Below are positions 33,690 to 47,015 of a stretch of 64,000 nt of DNA, piece after piece (the first letter of the stretch is position 1; each line of letters opens with the position of its first letter). The stretch covers positions 722,263,931-722,327,930 of the forward strand of contig CM054057.1 in NCBI GenBank assembly GCA_028641055.1, given 5' to 3'. Source of the DNA: Alopecurus myosuroides. Taxonomy: Eukaryota; Streptophyta; Magnoliopsida; Poales; Poaceae. The notes under the pieces are model-generated. The model searched no databases. It was given only the letters and a program-made list of their open reading frames with translations, and had not been told where the DNA came from. Made by a program: the position numbers and the translations under genes.

Positions 33690-36600
33690 TGTAGAGGCCC
33701 CAGACCGGAGGGTCCAGAACCCCTCATATGCATTCATTCACGATCCCAGAAGAACCAGTCGCGAACAACATACGTAGTTGGAATACAGAATACATCATCC
33801 ATTACACGATATAGAGTCTTACATAAATGGTCACATGACCAAGTTCTTGATAACTGTCACACAGGACAGACATTCAAAGTAAACACAGCGGAAGACGATA
33901 AGCATAGCGTAATAGAACCCGAGTCACGCCTCATCCTACAGGCTGCTGACTGGGAGGCGCTCCTAGTTCGCAGGGCCATCAGCGTAGAACTCCTCCTCGT
34001 AGTACTCCTCCTGAGGTGGCTCCTCGTAGTCTGATAAGTAGATACCAGGGGCGAAACCAAATGAGTACATTTGAATGTGCTCAACAAGACATCCTTTAAG
34101 AGCTTACAATTATGCATACATGCTTGTTTGGTGGAGTGGGTAGGCCATACATATGGTTCAGCTACCCATGACAGATAAAAGATTTATCATGGTTGATGAT
34201 TCAGGTTTAGTTCTTTGTGAAAGATCATTTAAAATAATATAGTTTTACTCTCGTAGATATCACATATCTCGGAGGCTTTATAAGCTTTGTTTTAGAAAAG
34301 AAAGTTTTCTTTTCAGAAACTTTTAGTAATAGTTTCCTTCTCATCCGTATCTCACAGATACCAATTCATTCCTCCTTAGTACCTTGCAGGAACAAAAGCC
34401 TTCCTTCAAAACCTCTTTTGAAAAGTTGACACAATACTAGCTACATGGCCATTCAACCGTCCATATCCGAGGACGCGGCTATCTCGAAATAGTTGTACTC
34501 TGCAGAGGTGTACACATTTCCACTAGATCCAGAATCCGCCATGAAACAACCATGGACTGTTCCCAACCTATGAGAACATCAGATGGCTGGTCTTGACTAT
34601 CCACTCTGTACAAGCTAGTAAATGACTATCTCTTCAATTGGGGTTACCCTCCCTGGCAAGCCATGTCCCACACCGCCCAAACAGGAGACCCAACTGCTGC
34701 ATCCGGAGGGAAAATTAATCCCACACTTTAGATGTCCCGTATACTCACTCCTAGCGACACTTCGGTTCGGAGGATCCAATCAGCTATAGCCTTTGAGATA
34801 GCACATATACTAACCATAACAAGTTTCTAATCAAGCCCCTACCCATATTGGGGTAAAGTGGTAGTACGATAATGGTTGTCCAGCGAAGACTAGGTTATGT
34901 GTCTTTTGTAAACATTTCTCAAAAATTTCTCATCATGACAACTCTTCCGGTAGACAGGGTCTCACCCTTCCTCCGGGGTTTTCCTTCCATCAGGCATTTG
35001 TTTACAAAAACACATTTTATTTAGTCCATTTAAGAACTCAAGTTTTAAGTGGGTGAATGGTATTTATATACCATTTAGTGGCTAAGGGCTTGGTAATACC
35101 AAGTTGACTATTACTATGATTCCTCCTACTAGTAACATTAATAGTAGTAGTATTCACACAAAAATAGTTTTGAAGGTATAGTTTTGTGAAAACTTCAGAA
35201 GTGAAAAGCATGCATGATAGATAATGATAAGTATTTATACAGCAAGCATTAGGATGGCTTGCCTTGGTACAAGTGGTGGTCCTGGTCCTGAAAGTAACAG
35301 GAGTTGCAATACCCTTCTTCAGCAAATACTTCCTCCTCGTTTTCTAACGTCGTAAAAAGAAATAAAGACACACTTTCAGAACCAAACAAGACAAACGATG
35401 CTACAAGTAATACATACAGCAAGCAATCAAGAAGTACCACCCAAAGTTCTCAATTTTTCCCTTAAGAAAAATTGGCATAAAAACTATAGTTGGAAAAACC
35501 TGCTTTTTCCTAGTGTTTATCTGTGGCCAAAACAATGATTCTTAGTTAAGAACACTATGGACCAGTGGGGTAAAGCACATGTTACTAGACAGTAGGGTGT
35601 CACATAAAACACATTTTGATGTCTAAAAACTCCCCCAACAATCTCTATGGCTAGCACATATAATTTGCTAAAAATACTCAAGTGGTGAAAAAGCTCATGA
35701 CAACAAGTCAAGCCTACTTTCCACCATGATGCAAAAATACCAGTGGGTGTTCCATTAGCAAAATGCTCACCAAGAGGTTAATAAGCCTCTGGTCACTTTT
35801 CTAAAAGTGCTCCTAACAAACAAACAAGCACCCAAAAACTCCTACTCATACTAGTAGAAAATTAGGAAAAACACTAGACTAGTTTAGGCTACACTAGTTA
35901 ATTTTATGCACAAGTGTGCAAGCTAGCAGAGGCAAAAATACTCCTCTAACCAGCACCATAAATGCTACTGGATCCCACCAAAATGACCTAAAGAACATAG
36001 CTAGGAAACAAGGAAAAACTATGCTTAAAATGCTACACATGTGAGGAGATTAATTCCTAGTCATCCAAGTGTTACTCATGCTTTTATGCTACTTAAGAGG
36101 AAACCTATCAGAGGTGAAAACCCTAAGATAATAATGCCACAAGGACATTACATCCTCTGGTTTCAACACCAAAGATTCATATTTTTCCCTAGGGGAAAAC
36201 AAGACAAAAAGCATACATGACTATCCTAGTATGAAATCTAGACCTTAAGCATTGCTATTTAAATCTATTTCAAACACAAGCACCAAGTATCTAGAGGTGC
36301 TATAAACAAACTAACAGTACCTAAGCGGTACTGGTTCCATGGGAATTAATCTAGCAACAAGCCTAAAAAGCATTTAAAGATCTACTCAAAACCTATATAA
36401 AAATCTAGCTATGAGCAAGATCTATGCATGGAAAAATAGTTCTAAAATTCTACCACTCAAACCATTTATGCTAACATGTTCATATAAATTGTAAACATCA
36501 TAACCACACTGGAAAACAACATCACAAGCAAGAACACATCATTTGCATATCACAACATGAACATATAAAGCAAGATCTAGAAATAAAATTAGACAGAAAG

Positions 36601-38872
36601 TACCCAAAACTTGTTCTGTCTCTCTAATTTTTTCTATGGCTCCAAAAAGTAAATCCTTCTAGGATGTGATATTCCTTATCATTACAAATCCTCTCCAATT
36701 GGTCCCACTCAAAAATAATTTCCCAAACTCCCCCTAAAAATCATGGAATAGCTCACAGATGCTTTACCAAAATGGATGGCATTTCCCAATGGTAACTCAC
36801 CTTGGTGTAATCTAAAATTTTACTGGTAGGTATTGAAAAGTGCTTTCCAAAACAGTTGAGTTTTCTCAAAAATGTTTTGTATTTTTGGAGTTCCACTCAT
36901 TTCAATTTTTAGGGTACTGTCTGGCATATTAGCTATAGAAAAATAATTAAAACTCAAAACATGATTCTGCCAGTGGGAGATGGTTGTGATTTTGTATGGA
37001 TAGGTGCACAAAAATTAGCAAGGTTAAATAAAATTATTTGCTACCTTTTTCAAGCTCAAAGCTAATCACCTATTTAATCTGCCAGAAAATGCTATTTTTG
37101 TTTTTAACAGAAAAATGCCCAGATGGGCCAGATCTACCGCGCTGGCCCAACTAGCGCGCGGCACAGCCCGCCAGCACGCGCGCGCGCGCGAAGCGGTATG
37201 GTTTAAAGGTGACCGTCGATCCGCAGATCGACGACTCCTCTTCTTTCTTCCTCCCCGCGTCTCTCTGCTCTCTCTCTCATAGCCGCGGACGAACACCTAG
37301 CGAAAACTCGAGATGGCTCACCTAGGGCTCGCGATTTGGAGTGGGGTGGTGCAGGAGTGGACGACGGTGGCGTAGGCGACCTCGTGGCGCGGGCACGGAC
37401 GGTGTGAGTGCGTGGACGCGGCGGCGGCTCGACGGTGTCCCGCGGCGGCTCCGAGGACGGCGGCGAGGTTCCTGCAAACGAGCGATGGCCAGAGGGTGTC
37501 AGGGAGGTAGGCATGAGCTAGGGGGTGGCAATGGAGGTGAAAGGAGGGCGGGAGGGGCAGTGATCTCGGCGCCATTTCCACCTCGAGCTTGCACGGGTCT
37601 GCGGATGGGCGCGGCTCTCCTCGTTCACAGAGGGTGATCGAGCACGCAATGGCTCGATGGAGTGAGTGAGTGAGGTGAGTGTGGCCTGGTGGCGAGAGGG
37701 TTATGCCCCTAGGGCTTTGTAGACACGAGCCAAGGTGGGTGGGCTCGGGTTGGCAACGGCATGGGCATGCCTTGCCCCTTGGGGTTTCTCCACGGGTGGC
37801 CAAGCCTCTGATTGGTGCCCTGGGGTTAACCTTAGTACATTTGGGTGAGCAAAGCCACAGTAGGGGCCAAGGGATGGGCAAAAGTGAAAATTTACACTAT
37901 TTCAACCACTATATGTGACATCACCACTTAGTCAAATGCCACCTCATTTTCTCCCTCCCTAGCCAGCCAAAATGGGATCCAATGTCACCTTCTAGAAGCT
38001 CAATAACATAGCTTTCGAATTGGCAAGGTGGCAAGGCTTGGATCAGTACACACTAGATAAATCATCAAGTCTAAAAGTGTTGATCACTGTTCTGTCAGAA
38101 AAATTCAGTTAGGCAGTTTTCTGAATTTTTCTAAGTGGGAAAACAGACAGAGATAGCAAAAGTGGGAGTTGTTTTCACCAAGCAAACAGACTCCAAAAAG
38201 TGTGATTTAAAATGCTCAACAAAGAGCAACTATCCAAGTTTCAGAACCAACCATTTGATCTGAAAAATGAGGGGTTTTAGGCTCTGAAAATAAATGGCAA
38301 AGTAAGTACATTCTCTGTTTTTAAATTGCCTAACATTCTGCCTTAACAAGATGGCTCAAAAACCATCATGGCATTGTGTGTTAATTATCTTTGTAGGTTT
38401 TTCCAAGGGTGTAGTTTTGTTGTCCTCATAACAGAGAGTAGTTTTGATCAAAGAAAATCCATAATTGGATAATCCTTGTGATGGAAAACAAGGGTTGAAA
38501 ACAGCTACTTGGCTGCTTTTCAGGACAAAAATTATATTGGAAAACCTAATGAAATCTTTTCCAATAAATTTTATTTCCAGTTCAAGTTGATTCCTAACCA
38601 TCAATAACACATTTTTAAGTTGATACAAAGTGTTACCTCAAGTTTTGAAAAATATTCTCTTAAGAACCTTAGTGGAAAACCCAGGAAAACAAATAGAAAA
38701 CAATGTTTTCCTTAGGAGAAAAATTCCTCAAGTGAGTGAAAGGAACACACCACTTAAATTGCATAGATAAACCTTACTACACAAAAATGTTGTCCACTTA
38801 ATTGTATTACAAAAGTCTTAACAGGCTTGCTAAATTACTATTATACAAGTGCTTAAAAACATGGGTGTGACA
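33690..38872 (-). mobile_element. Solo LTR, ~5.2 kb, Sukkula-like Gypsy
   Basis: A 5183-base insert with TG...CA ends (TGTAGAGGCC at left, GGTGTGACA at right) is flanked by GGCTC at 33685-33689 and 38873-38877. Removing it restores the pol frame EEALIECIRGNQ. No internal repeat of its own ends, primer binding site or protein domain is seen, so it looks like one LTR left after LTR-LTR recombination. LTRs of this length starting TGTCACACCC on the minus strand remind me of Sukkula and related large non-coding Gypsy elements, hence the minus assignment. The frames at 37200-37900 are chance coding in a GC-rich part. Confidence 0.75.
37120..37700. promoter_or_regulatory. GC- and CpG-rich island inside the solo LTR
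   Basis: Within otherwise AT-rich sequence this block is strongly GC-rich and includes a CGCGCGCGCGCG run near 37178-37190. In long LTRs such a block often marks the promoter or leader. No TATA box or protein could be assigned. Confidence 0.35.
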
Positions 38873-40892
38873 GGCTCTCATTGAGTGTATTCGCGGAAAT
38901 CAAGATGTTTTCGCTTGGACGCCCAGTGATATGCCAGGTATCCCGACTGAGTTAGCTGAGCACAGTTTGCATGTTGATCCTAAGTCCCGGCCTGTGAAGC
39001 AGGGCCTGAGAAAAATGAATGAGGAGAGAAGAAAAGCTATAGGAGAAGAAATTGCCCGGCTATTGGCAGCCGGCTTTATCATGGAGGTATTCCACCCGGA
39101 TTGGTTGGCAAATCCGTTTCTAGTACTGAAAAAGAGTAACGAGTGGAGGATGTGCATAGATTACACGAGTCTCAACAAGCACTTCCCAAAGGATCCACTT
39201 GCCCTTCCGAGGATAGATCAGATCATAGATGCAGTGGCTGGAAGCGACCTATTATGTTTCCTGCACGCGTATTTCGGGTATCATCAGATCAAGCTCAAGA
39301 AGGAAGATTGGGAGAAAACATCGTTCATAACCCCCTTTGGGGCTTTCTGTTACAAAACCATGACTTTTGGGCTAAAGAATGATGGCGCAACTTACCAGAG
39401 ATGCATCCAGAAGTGCTTTGAGGATCAGATTGGACGCAACGTTCATGCCTATGTGGATGACGTGGTAATCAAGACCAGGAAAGCGGAAACATTTATTGAC
39501 GATCTAAAGGAAACATTCAAGAATTTGAGAAGGTATCAGATGAAACTCAACCCTACAAAATGCGTGTTTGGAGTTCCAGCAGGAAAATTACTCGGATTCA
39601 TTGTTTCCGAGAGAGGAATCGAGGCAAACCCGGACAAGATCAAAGCTATCCAGAGTCTGCAGAAGCCGGAAAATTTGAAGCATGTTCAAAAACTTACAGG
39701 ATGCATAGCAGCATTAAGCCGGTTCGTATCCAGACTTGGGGAGAAGGCAATTCCCTTATGCCGGCTCTTGAGGAAATCCGACAAGTTCGTTTGGGACCAA
39801 GAGGCGGATGAGGCGTTCGAGGCACTAAAGAAGCAATTATCTGAGGCACCAGTCTTAGCAGCTCCGGGTCCTAAGGAGCCCATGTTACTATATATTGCGG
39901 CTGGGCCCCAGGCGGTTAGCGCAGTGGTTGTTTTTGAGCGTAAAGAGGATGGAAAAGATCACCCGGTACAGAGGCCGGTTTATTACGTAAGCGAGGTATT
40001 GTCGGAAGCAAAGCAGCGTTACCCACATTGGCAGAAGTTGGTTTTCGGGGTCTTCATGGCCAGCCTGAAATTGAAACCATATTTTCAGGAACATCCCGTA
40101 ACAATGGTTAGCTCTATACCAATGTCGGATATTATCAGAAACTCAGATGCAACAGGTAGAATAGCCAAGTGGGCCATTGAGATGGGAGATTATAACATCA
40201 ACTACGAGCCCAGGCCAGCAATCAAATCCCAAGCTTTAGTCGATTTCATCAATGATTGGACTCACACAAGTATGCCAACAATGACACCAAGTTCCGAGTC
40301 TTGGGTGATGCACTTTGATGGTTCTAAGCAATACGAGGGATCAGGAGCTGGGGTGGTACTTACATCACCCAAAGGAGATAAACTGAGCTACGTGTTGCAA
40401 ATTCACTTTGATTGCTCCAACAACATGGCCGAGTATGAGGCATTATTACACGGATTGAGAATAGCCAAGGAGATGAACATCAGGCGGATACGATGCTATG
40501 GAGATTCGGATCTTGTGGTGCAGCAGGTCTCAGGAACCTGGGATAGGAAGGATGCAACTATGGCAGCATATCGCAGAGAGGTGGACAGGGTCGCCGGGTG
40601 TTTTTCCGGGTATGAGGTGGAGCATATTGACAGGCGAAAGAACGAGGCAGCAGATGCACTCGCAAGACTCGGCTCGCGCAGAGAGCCGGTTCCACCCAAT
40701 GTTTTCCTGGACGAGTTATGGCGGCCATCTGTTAAAACCGAGTCTAGGGAAGAGGTGGCTAACCAAGACCCGGATTTAGAGCTCGTGGCCACGGTACGTG
40801 TTGTTCCCGAGTGGACAGAGCCGTTTTTAGCTTATTTATCACGGGGCGAGTTACCACCACAGGAAGTTTTAGCAAGGCAAATTCTGAGATGA
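38873..40892 (+). pseudogene. RT and dual RNase H region of Tat element 1
   Basis: An open frame of over 650 codons is present (first ATG 38931). It contains RT motifs WRMCIDYTSLN, SFITPFGAFCY, TFGLKNDGATYQR and the catalytic AYVDDVV (aspartates at codons 176 and 177 after 38931). RT motif A, normally FLDAYSGYHQ, reads FLHAYFGYHQ, so the first catalytic aspartate is replaced by histidine (codon CAC at 39264-39266). A decayed Ty3-type RNase H follows. Then comes a second, archaeal-type RNase H with HFDGS, NMAEYEAL, YGDSDLVV and RRKNEAADAL, the four acidic positions expected. A TGA ends the frame at 40890-40892, just before the integrase zinc finger, so Pol is cut short as well as inactive. Confidence 0.85.
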
Positions 40893-42089
40893 GCAAAGGG
40901 CTATTCCATCATCAATGGCGAGTTATATAAAAGGAGTGCAGCAGGAGTCTTTTTGCGCTGTGTAGCACCAGAAGAAGGCCGGCCGATTCTGAAAGAGATC
41001 CATGAAGGTGACTGTGGGCATCATGCATCCACAAGATCCCTTGTGGCCAAAGCATATCGACACGGTTTCTTTTGGCTCACAGCCTTAGCAGACGCGGAGC
41101 GCTTGGTGGCAAGGTGCAATGGATGTCAAAGGTACGCTCGCCAAATCCATGTGCCGGCTATGTAGTTGCAAACAATCCCATTAACCTGGTCGTTCACTGT
41201 TTGGGGCATGGACATGGTCGGCCCCTTCCACATGTCACCCTGCAAAAAGACCCATCTCTTGGTAGCTATCGATAAATTTACAAAGTGAGTTGAAGTTATG
41301 CCAGTTACCAATATCGAAGCAATCACAGCAGTCAAGTTCTTAAAAGAATCATCTACAGGTTTGGGTATCCTCACAGCATAATAACAGACAATGGAACCAA
41401 CATGTCCCTTGGTGAGATGGAAAAATTCTGTGGGAACAATGGAATCCGGCTTGACATAGCTTCAGTAGCACATCCACAAGCTAATGGACAAGTGGAAAGG
41501 GCAAACCAGGAATTACTTCGTGGGTTAAAGCCACGGCTGCGGGTTCCATGCATCAGAGCTGCTGGAGCATGGGTAGAAGAGTTACCATCAGTGGTTTGGG
41601 GAATTAACACCACACCTAACAGATCTACTCAGATGACCCCGTTTTTCATGGTTTATGGTGCAGAAGCAGTGTTGCGAGTGATATTATTCACGACTCGCCC
41701 GAGTGTCGGCTTACGTCGAGGTAGAGAACGAGAAGACCCGGCAGGACGCTGTGGATATGCTAGAAGAGCACAGAGAACAAGCTTTGGAGAGATCAGCCAT
41801 ATATCAGCAGGATCTGAGGAGGTATCACAGCCGGCGAGTCAAAACCCGGGTCTTCCAGGAAGGAGACCTGGTGTTACGCCTGGTACAGTCAAAGGAAGGA
41901 AAACATAAGCTATCTCCACCATGGGAAGGACTGTTTATCGTAAGCCGGAATTTGCACAATGGATCATATTACTTGGTAGATGCAAGGGAAGAGTCGGATA
42001 CTGTCAATGACACCACTCATACCACTTCATCTATGCAAGAGAGGGAAAGACCATGGAACGTGGCTCAGCTACGTCCCTACTACACCTAG
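40893..42089 (+). pseudogene. Integrase of Tat element 1, several stops and frameshifts
   Basis: After the TGA at 40890 the same frame gives the H2C2 zinc finger (GHHASTRSLVAKAYRHG then CNGCQRYA) up to a TAG at 41163-41165. The core follows as GMDMVGPF, a TGA near 41288 where a tryptophan codon is usual, and then frame changes around 41360-41400. A later piece (41402-41680) has AHPQANGQVERANQELLRG, which holds the glutamate of the D,D-35-E triad. Another frameshift near 41690 leads into the C-terminal part ending PWNVAQLRPYYT at 42089. Integrase would join the DNA copy to the genome; this copy cannot. Confidence 0.85.
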
Positions 42090-43226
42090 ACTAGACTAGG
42101 TTTACAAGTGGAACTACACGATGTAACAGGCAGCAGGTTTCAGACGCACTCTTTTCCTATCCAGGGTACCTAAGGGGACTGGAGGGTTTTTAATGAGGCG
42201 GCTTGCTGACCTAACTTTTCTCATATCAATAAAGAGATGGTTAAACTACGATGTTGTTTCTTTCTTATGCGTTTTTTGTTAAGTTTTTCGTGTTCCTGTT
42301 TTTGTTTTCTGTTTTTGATGTTTTCAGGTAAGTATTAGTCCTTTATTTATAAGTACAGTAGTTTTCTAAAGATTACATATACAGGTCTTGGGGGCTGATT
42401 GCTTGAATAGCACAGTTGCAAACTCAAAGACCCGGCCACGATGCCATTAAGGTATAAGGACCGATTACTTAGAATAAGTACGGTTACAATCTTATAACCG
42501 GACAATAGAGCCAAATTCTCTTGATTTCTCGTGCTTAAGCTTGATGTGACTCGCAATAACGTGGCATGCTTTGCTAGCGTGTAATTACAATCAGCCATGA
42601 TTCCCATGGGGACTTGCCTGACCCTGTTTTTATACAGTTATAGCAGCATTGATTATCCACGCGAAAGCCGGCTTACAGCAAAGAGGATCAAAAGGGTCAT
42701 CCAAACCACAAGTTATGCAGAGTACAAGGTTAACAGCCGGAAACTCGCAATATATCAAGCATAACTTCAAACCTATGTGAGTAACTCTAGGGTTTCGGCC
42801 TTAGCAGAAACAGTTTGCTCTTTCGAAAACTCCAAACCCCTAGACTCAGAAATTCGGGCCTTGGGGACTTGGGAATTTGAAAAAGTAACAAATTGTCTAG
42901 CTATTAAGCTTCAAAACTCAAACATCCGAGTCTTGGGGACTTGGGGACTTAGAAAAAATCCACTTGTCAAAACCCCCGAGACCCAGAAACCGAGTCTCAC
43001 AAAAGGAAAAATAGCGAAAGTCGGAAAACCAGTAACGAAAAGTTTAAAACTAGTAAATATCAAATCCATGCAAAAGGCCAGAAGGGCCACGAAAGCTATT
43101 AAGGTTTTAACGTATTACAAACCGAGGGAGTAGTATCGAAAAGTGCACAGGCGCACTATCAAAAGAATAACTGTTTTAGATGCCCATTGGCCGAATAAAG
43201 TGTTTGAGGCAGCGAAAAGTGAAACT
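42090..43226. other. Spacer between pol and antisense gene of Tat element 1
   Basis: No gene is seen. It holds the downstream regions of two converging transcription units (pol on plus, antisense gene on minus). One 118-codon plus-strand frame at 42777-43133 is made of repeated GGGACTTGGG-type words and looks like chance. Confidence 0.5.
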
Positions 43227-43780
43227 TCACTCGGCATCCTTCGCCGAGTCTTCAACGTTATCCTTGGCAGCCGGGTCTTCGACTTGCTCGCTGATGGTTT
43301 TCCCGGTTCCTGCATCCAGATCAACAGCAGTACCGGCGCGCGCTGGAGGAGGGACAACCGGCGTAGAGGTGGCAGGCGCAGTATCGGCCTCAGCCTTCTT
43401 CTTCGCAGCTTCTTCCTTCCTCTTGGCAGCTTCCGCCTTCCACCGTGCCAGCATGTCATAAGGCTTAGGCAAATCCGACTTAATGGGCTTGTCTTTGGCG
43501 TCGTAAGGCGGAACGATGCTGCTCAAATCCAGACTGTCGGCGATCAAGCTCGCCGAGTGACGCACCTCAGTATTGATAGCCTTGAAGTTCTTACCAGAAA
43601 ATTTGGAGCCGTCATTGTCGAATTCGGGAAACCCGCCAACGAGTTTTGCCGGCTCAAGCTTGGGAAAGTAGGCCTTGGCCAGAGCGAGCCCCCGGGTTAC
43701 TCCAACCCGACACGAAGAGCGCTTCCAGTGGTTGATCCACTCGGGAATGGTGGAACACGCGTCAAGCAAAGTGTTCAAAT

Positions 43781-45431
43781 TGAAGGGAATATGCCCGAGA
43801 GGCAATAATAAAATGGTTATTTTCTTATTCCTTGTTTATGATGAATGTTTATTTCTCATGCTAGAATTGTATTAATCGGAAACGTTGATACATGTGTGCT
43901 TAATAAACAAACAATGGTTCCTAGTAAAACCTCTCTTTTAACTAGCTCGTTGATTAATAGATGATCAAGGTTTCCTGATCATGAACATTGGATGTTATTA
44001 ATAACGGGGTCATGTCATTAGAAGAATGATGTGATGAACATATACCCAAAGATAATATAGCAACGCGATCAAGTCATTTAGTTTACATTGTTATATCAAA
44101 CATACGAAGTAACTTATTCCTTAGACCATGAGATCATGTCAATCGCTGATACCGGAAGAGTGCTTTGATGGCATCAAACGTCACACCGTAACAGGGTGAC
44201 TATAAAGGTGTCGTTAAGTATTCGGAAAGTATTAGTTGAGGATCATGGATCAAGAGTGGAATTTGTCCATCCAAATGACGGAGAGATATACTCTGGGCCC
44301 TCCCGGTGATATCACATCGAAACCGCTTGCAAGCACGTGATATGATCACAAGGATGTTATATCACGGGAACGAGAAAAGAGTACTTGTCGGTAACGAGAT
44401 TGAACAAGGTATGGTTGATACCAATGATCGAATCTCGGACAAGTAAAATATCGCGAGACAAAGGGAATAGTTCACAGCGTTGTTGGTTCACACGATCACG
44501 AGAGTCATCGTTGAATATATAGGAGTCATCACTGATCTCCAGATCCCGTTGTTGATTATTGATCGGAGAGGAGTCTCGATCATGTCTATCTTATTCGCGA
44601 ACCGTAGGGTGACACACTTAAGGTTCGATGACGCGTTTGAGAGGATACGGAATATCGAAGAATATTTTGGGCAGCACCGAAATTGTTTCGGGGAAAATTG
44701 AAATAGTTCAAGGGGTTTTTCGTCGAATGGTTGTTAATAGAATTAACAAATGATTCGAGGTGCTATATGCAAAAGTTTGTTAATAGAATTAACAAATGCT
44801 GAAATAAAGAAATAAAAAGGTTTTATTTATTTATTAAAAGAAAACCTTTGGATTTTCCAAGTGGGAAATAATGGGGAAATGAGTGGGTGTGAGTGGAGTG
44901 TCCACTCACATGATGAGGGAAGAGGTGGGGGCACCCCCATGGGCTGGCTGCACCCCCATTGGGCTGCCTCCCCCTCTCCTATAAAAGGAGGGTGAGAGCT
45001 CTTCCTCCTCCACACACTTGGCCACTTCCCTTTCCCTCCACCCGCTGCTCCATTTCATGGTCTCCGTCTTGGCGAAGCCCTAACCGTGGGATTCTTCACC
45101 ACCACCACATCGTCGTGCTGCTGGAGTTCCGGGGATCCTCTACTTCCGCGCCCCGCTGGAACGAGGGAACGGAGGTCGTCATCAACCGTACGTGTGACCG
45201 ATCACGGATGCACCGCCGGATTGCGGTGCCCATCTTCTCGCTATCGGGATCGGTGTGAGTACGACTACGCCAACAACGAGATTTGATCTCGTACCACTTT
45301 GAGTCTTCGAGGGTATGTGTTCTCCTTAACCCTCTTGTTGCCCGTTGCACTTCGTCTCCTAGATTAGATCTTGGCCTTTCGGGTGTCTCTCGCGTAGGTT
45401 TTTTTTTGTTTTCTATGCAACGACCCCTTCA
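43781..45431 (+). repeat. 5' LTR of BARE-like element B
   Basis: The LTR is 1651 bases long, TGAAGGGAATATGCCCGAGA to ACCCCTTCA. Its promoter TATA box is at 44990-44996. Confidence 0.93.
44990..44996 (+). promoter_or_regulatory. TATA box of element B 5' LTR
   Basis: TATAAAA follows a C-rich tract (CCCCTCTCC) and precedes GGAGGGTGAGAGC. The same arrangement is at 51689-51695 in the 3' LTR and, on the minus strand, at 59789-59795 in element C. Confidence 0.7.
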
Positions 45432-45432
45432 G

Positions 45433-45445
45433 TGGTATCAGAGCC
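45433..45445 (+). other. Primer binding site of element B
   Basis: TGGTATCAGAGCC lies one base after the LTR and matches the 3' end of plant initiator tRNA-Met as used by Copia elements. Confidence 0.9.
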
Positions 45446-46927
45446 GGATCTATGCGTAGATGCTTTGTACGGGTAGAACACATATGTGTATGTGGGCGTT
45501 GATGATCATGTTATTGCCTCCTTGAGTATTTTATGATCTTAGTGGCATAGTAGGATGAAGCTGCCCCAGACTAAGTTTACGTGTACTATATACGCGAGAA
45601 TTGTCTCACTTGTGGCTAAGGGGGTGTCCGTTTCTCCTACTATAGTTAAGATCTAATCTACGAAGGGTTGCTAAAAATATGTTTATCAACGTTGTGGTTG
45701 ATGTTCGTAGGTATGAACGGTTCTATCCTCGAAAGCCCTAAGCCACGTAAAATATGCAAAAATAAATTAGAAGCGTCTAACTAGTTTTTGCTGGGCATGT
45801 GATGTGATATGGTCAATATTACAAATTTGATTATGAGATGATCCATTTTGTAAATTATTGATATACCGGAAGGTATCCATATGGTTGTCTTCTTACTGAT
45901 GGACAATCAAGTTTGGGGTACCGTGGTACTTGGTACCACGCCGGTGGAATGATTAAGATCATACCATAATGCACATGATGGAGATCAAGTGCAAGAAGGA
46001 CCATATCATATCACGTTATCCTTTCATGTGATGTCTGTGATGTTAATCCTTTTTATGCATCTTGTTTTGCTTAGATAATGATGGTAGCATTATAAGATGA
46101 TCACTCTCACTTAATATCAAGATAATAATGTGTTCTTCCTTAAAGTATGCACCGTTAAGAAAGTTCGTCGTTTCGAGACACCACGTGATGATCGGGTGTG
46201 ACAGACTCAACGTTCGCATACAACGGGTGTTTTCAAGCCTAGCATGTACAGACATGGCCTTGAAACACACGCAATACTACGGTTCTACTTGGCGAGCCTA
46301 GCATGTACAGACATGGCCTCGGAACACGTAACCGAAAGGTAAAGCATGAGTCATATGGATGATATGATGAACATGTCGATGTTCGCCTTTGAAACTACAT
46401 CATCTCACGTGATGATCGATTTTGGTGTAGTGAATTTGGTTCGTGTAATCACTAAAGACGACTAAGAGGGATGTTGTTTTTGAGTGGGAGTTCATGGCAT
46501 AATTTTGAATTAACTTGAACTTATTTATCATAAACAACCAATCAAAGTGAATTTGCAGAAATTGTAGTATTCATTGGCATCCACATAACTACCTTACACT
46601 TAGATTGTTAATTGAGATATAACTGTTATGATCTGGTAAATACCATTTAAGATTGGTACCGTATTAGTGAAATTTAAAATTGAGTCCTATTGTAGATTTT
46701 TGGTATTTCCTACCTAGCTCCATATGGTTAATGATTGATTAATCTAGAGAGCAAATAATTCCTACTTAGAATCCAGAGTCATGGTTGCTTTCGTATTACT
46801 TTATCTTCAAAAGAATGTTTTGTTGATCAAGGTGATTTTGGAACTGAAAAGAGTTGTTTTCAGAAACAATCAAGTGAAAGATATATTGATATCTAGAAAC
46901 TTATTTGTAGCAACATGACTGAGTATA

Positions 46928-47015
46928 ATTTAGCGTGACAATGTTTGCTTATATTATCTGAATATATGCAAATTTAGCGTGACAATGTTTGCTTATATTA
47001 TCTGAATATATGCAA
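46928..47015. repeat. 44-bp tandem duplication in element B
   Basis: Two nearly identical copies of a unit starting ATTTAGCGTGACAATG are present. Confidence 0.85.

Noticed and set aside
37318..37881. 187-codon minus-strand frame as a host gene
   Set aside because: It lies in the GC-rich island of a solo LTR, has no domain, and is matched by an equally long frame on the plus strand.
45433..45445. Initiator tRNA-Met gene
   Set aside because: Only the 3' end of the tRNA is matched; it is the primer binding site of a Copia element.
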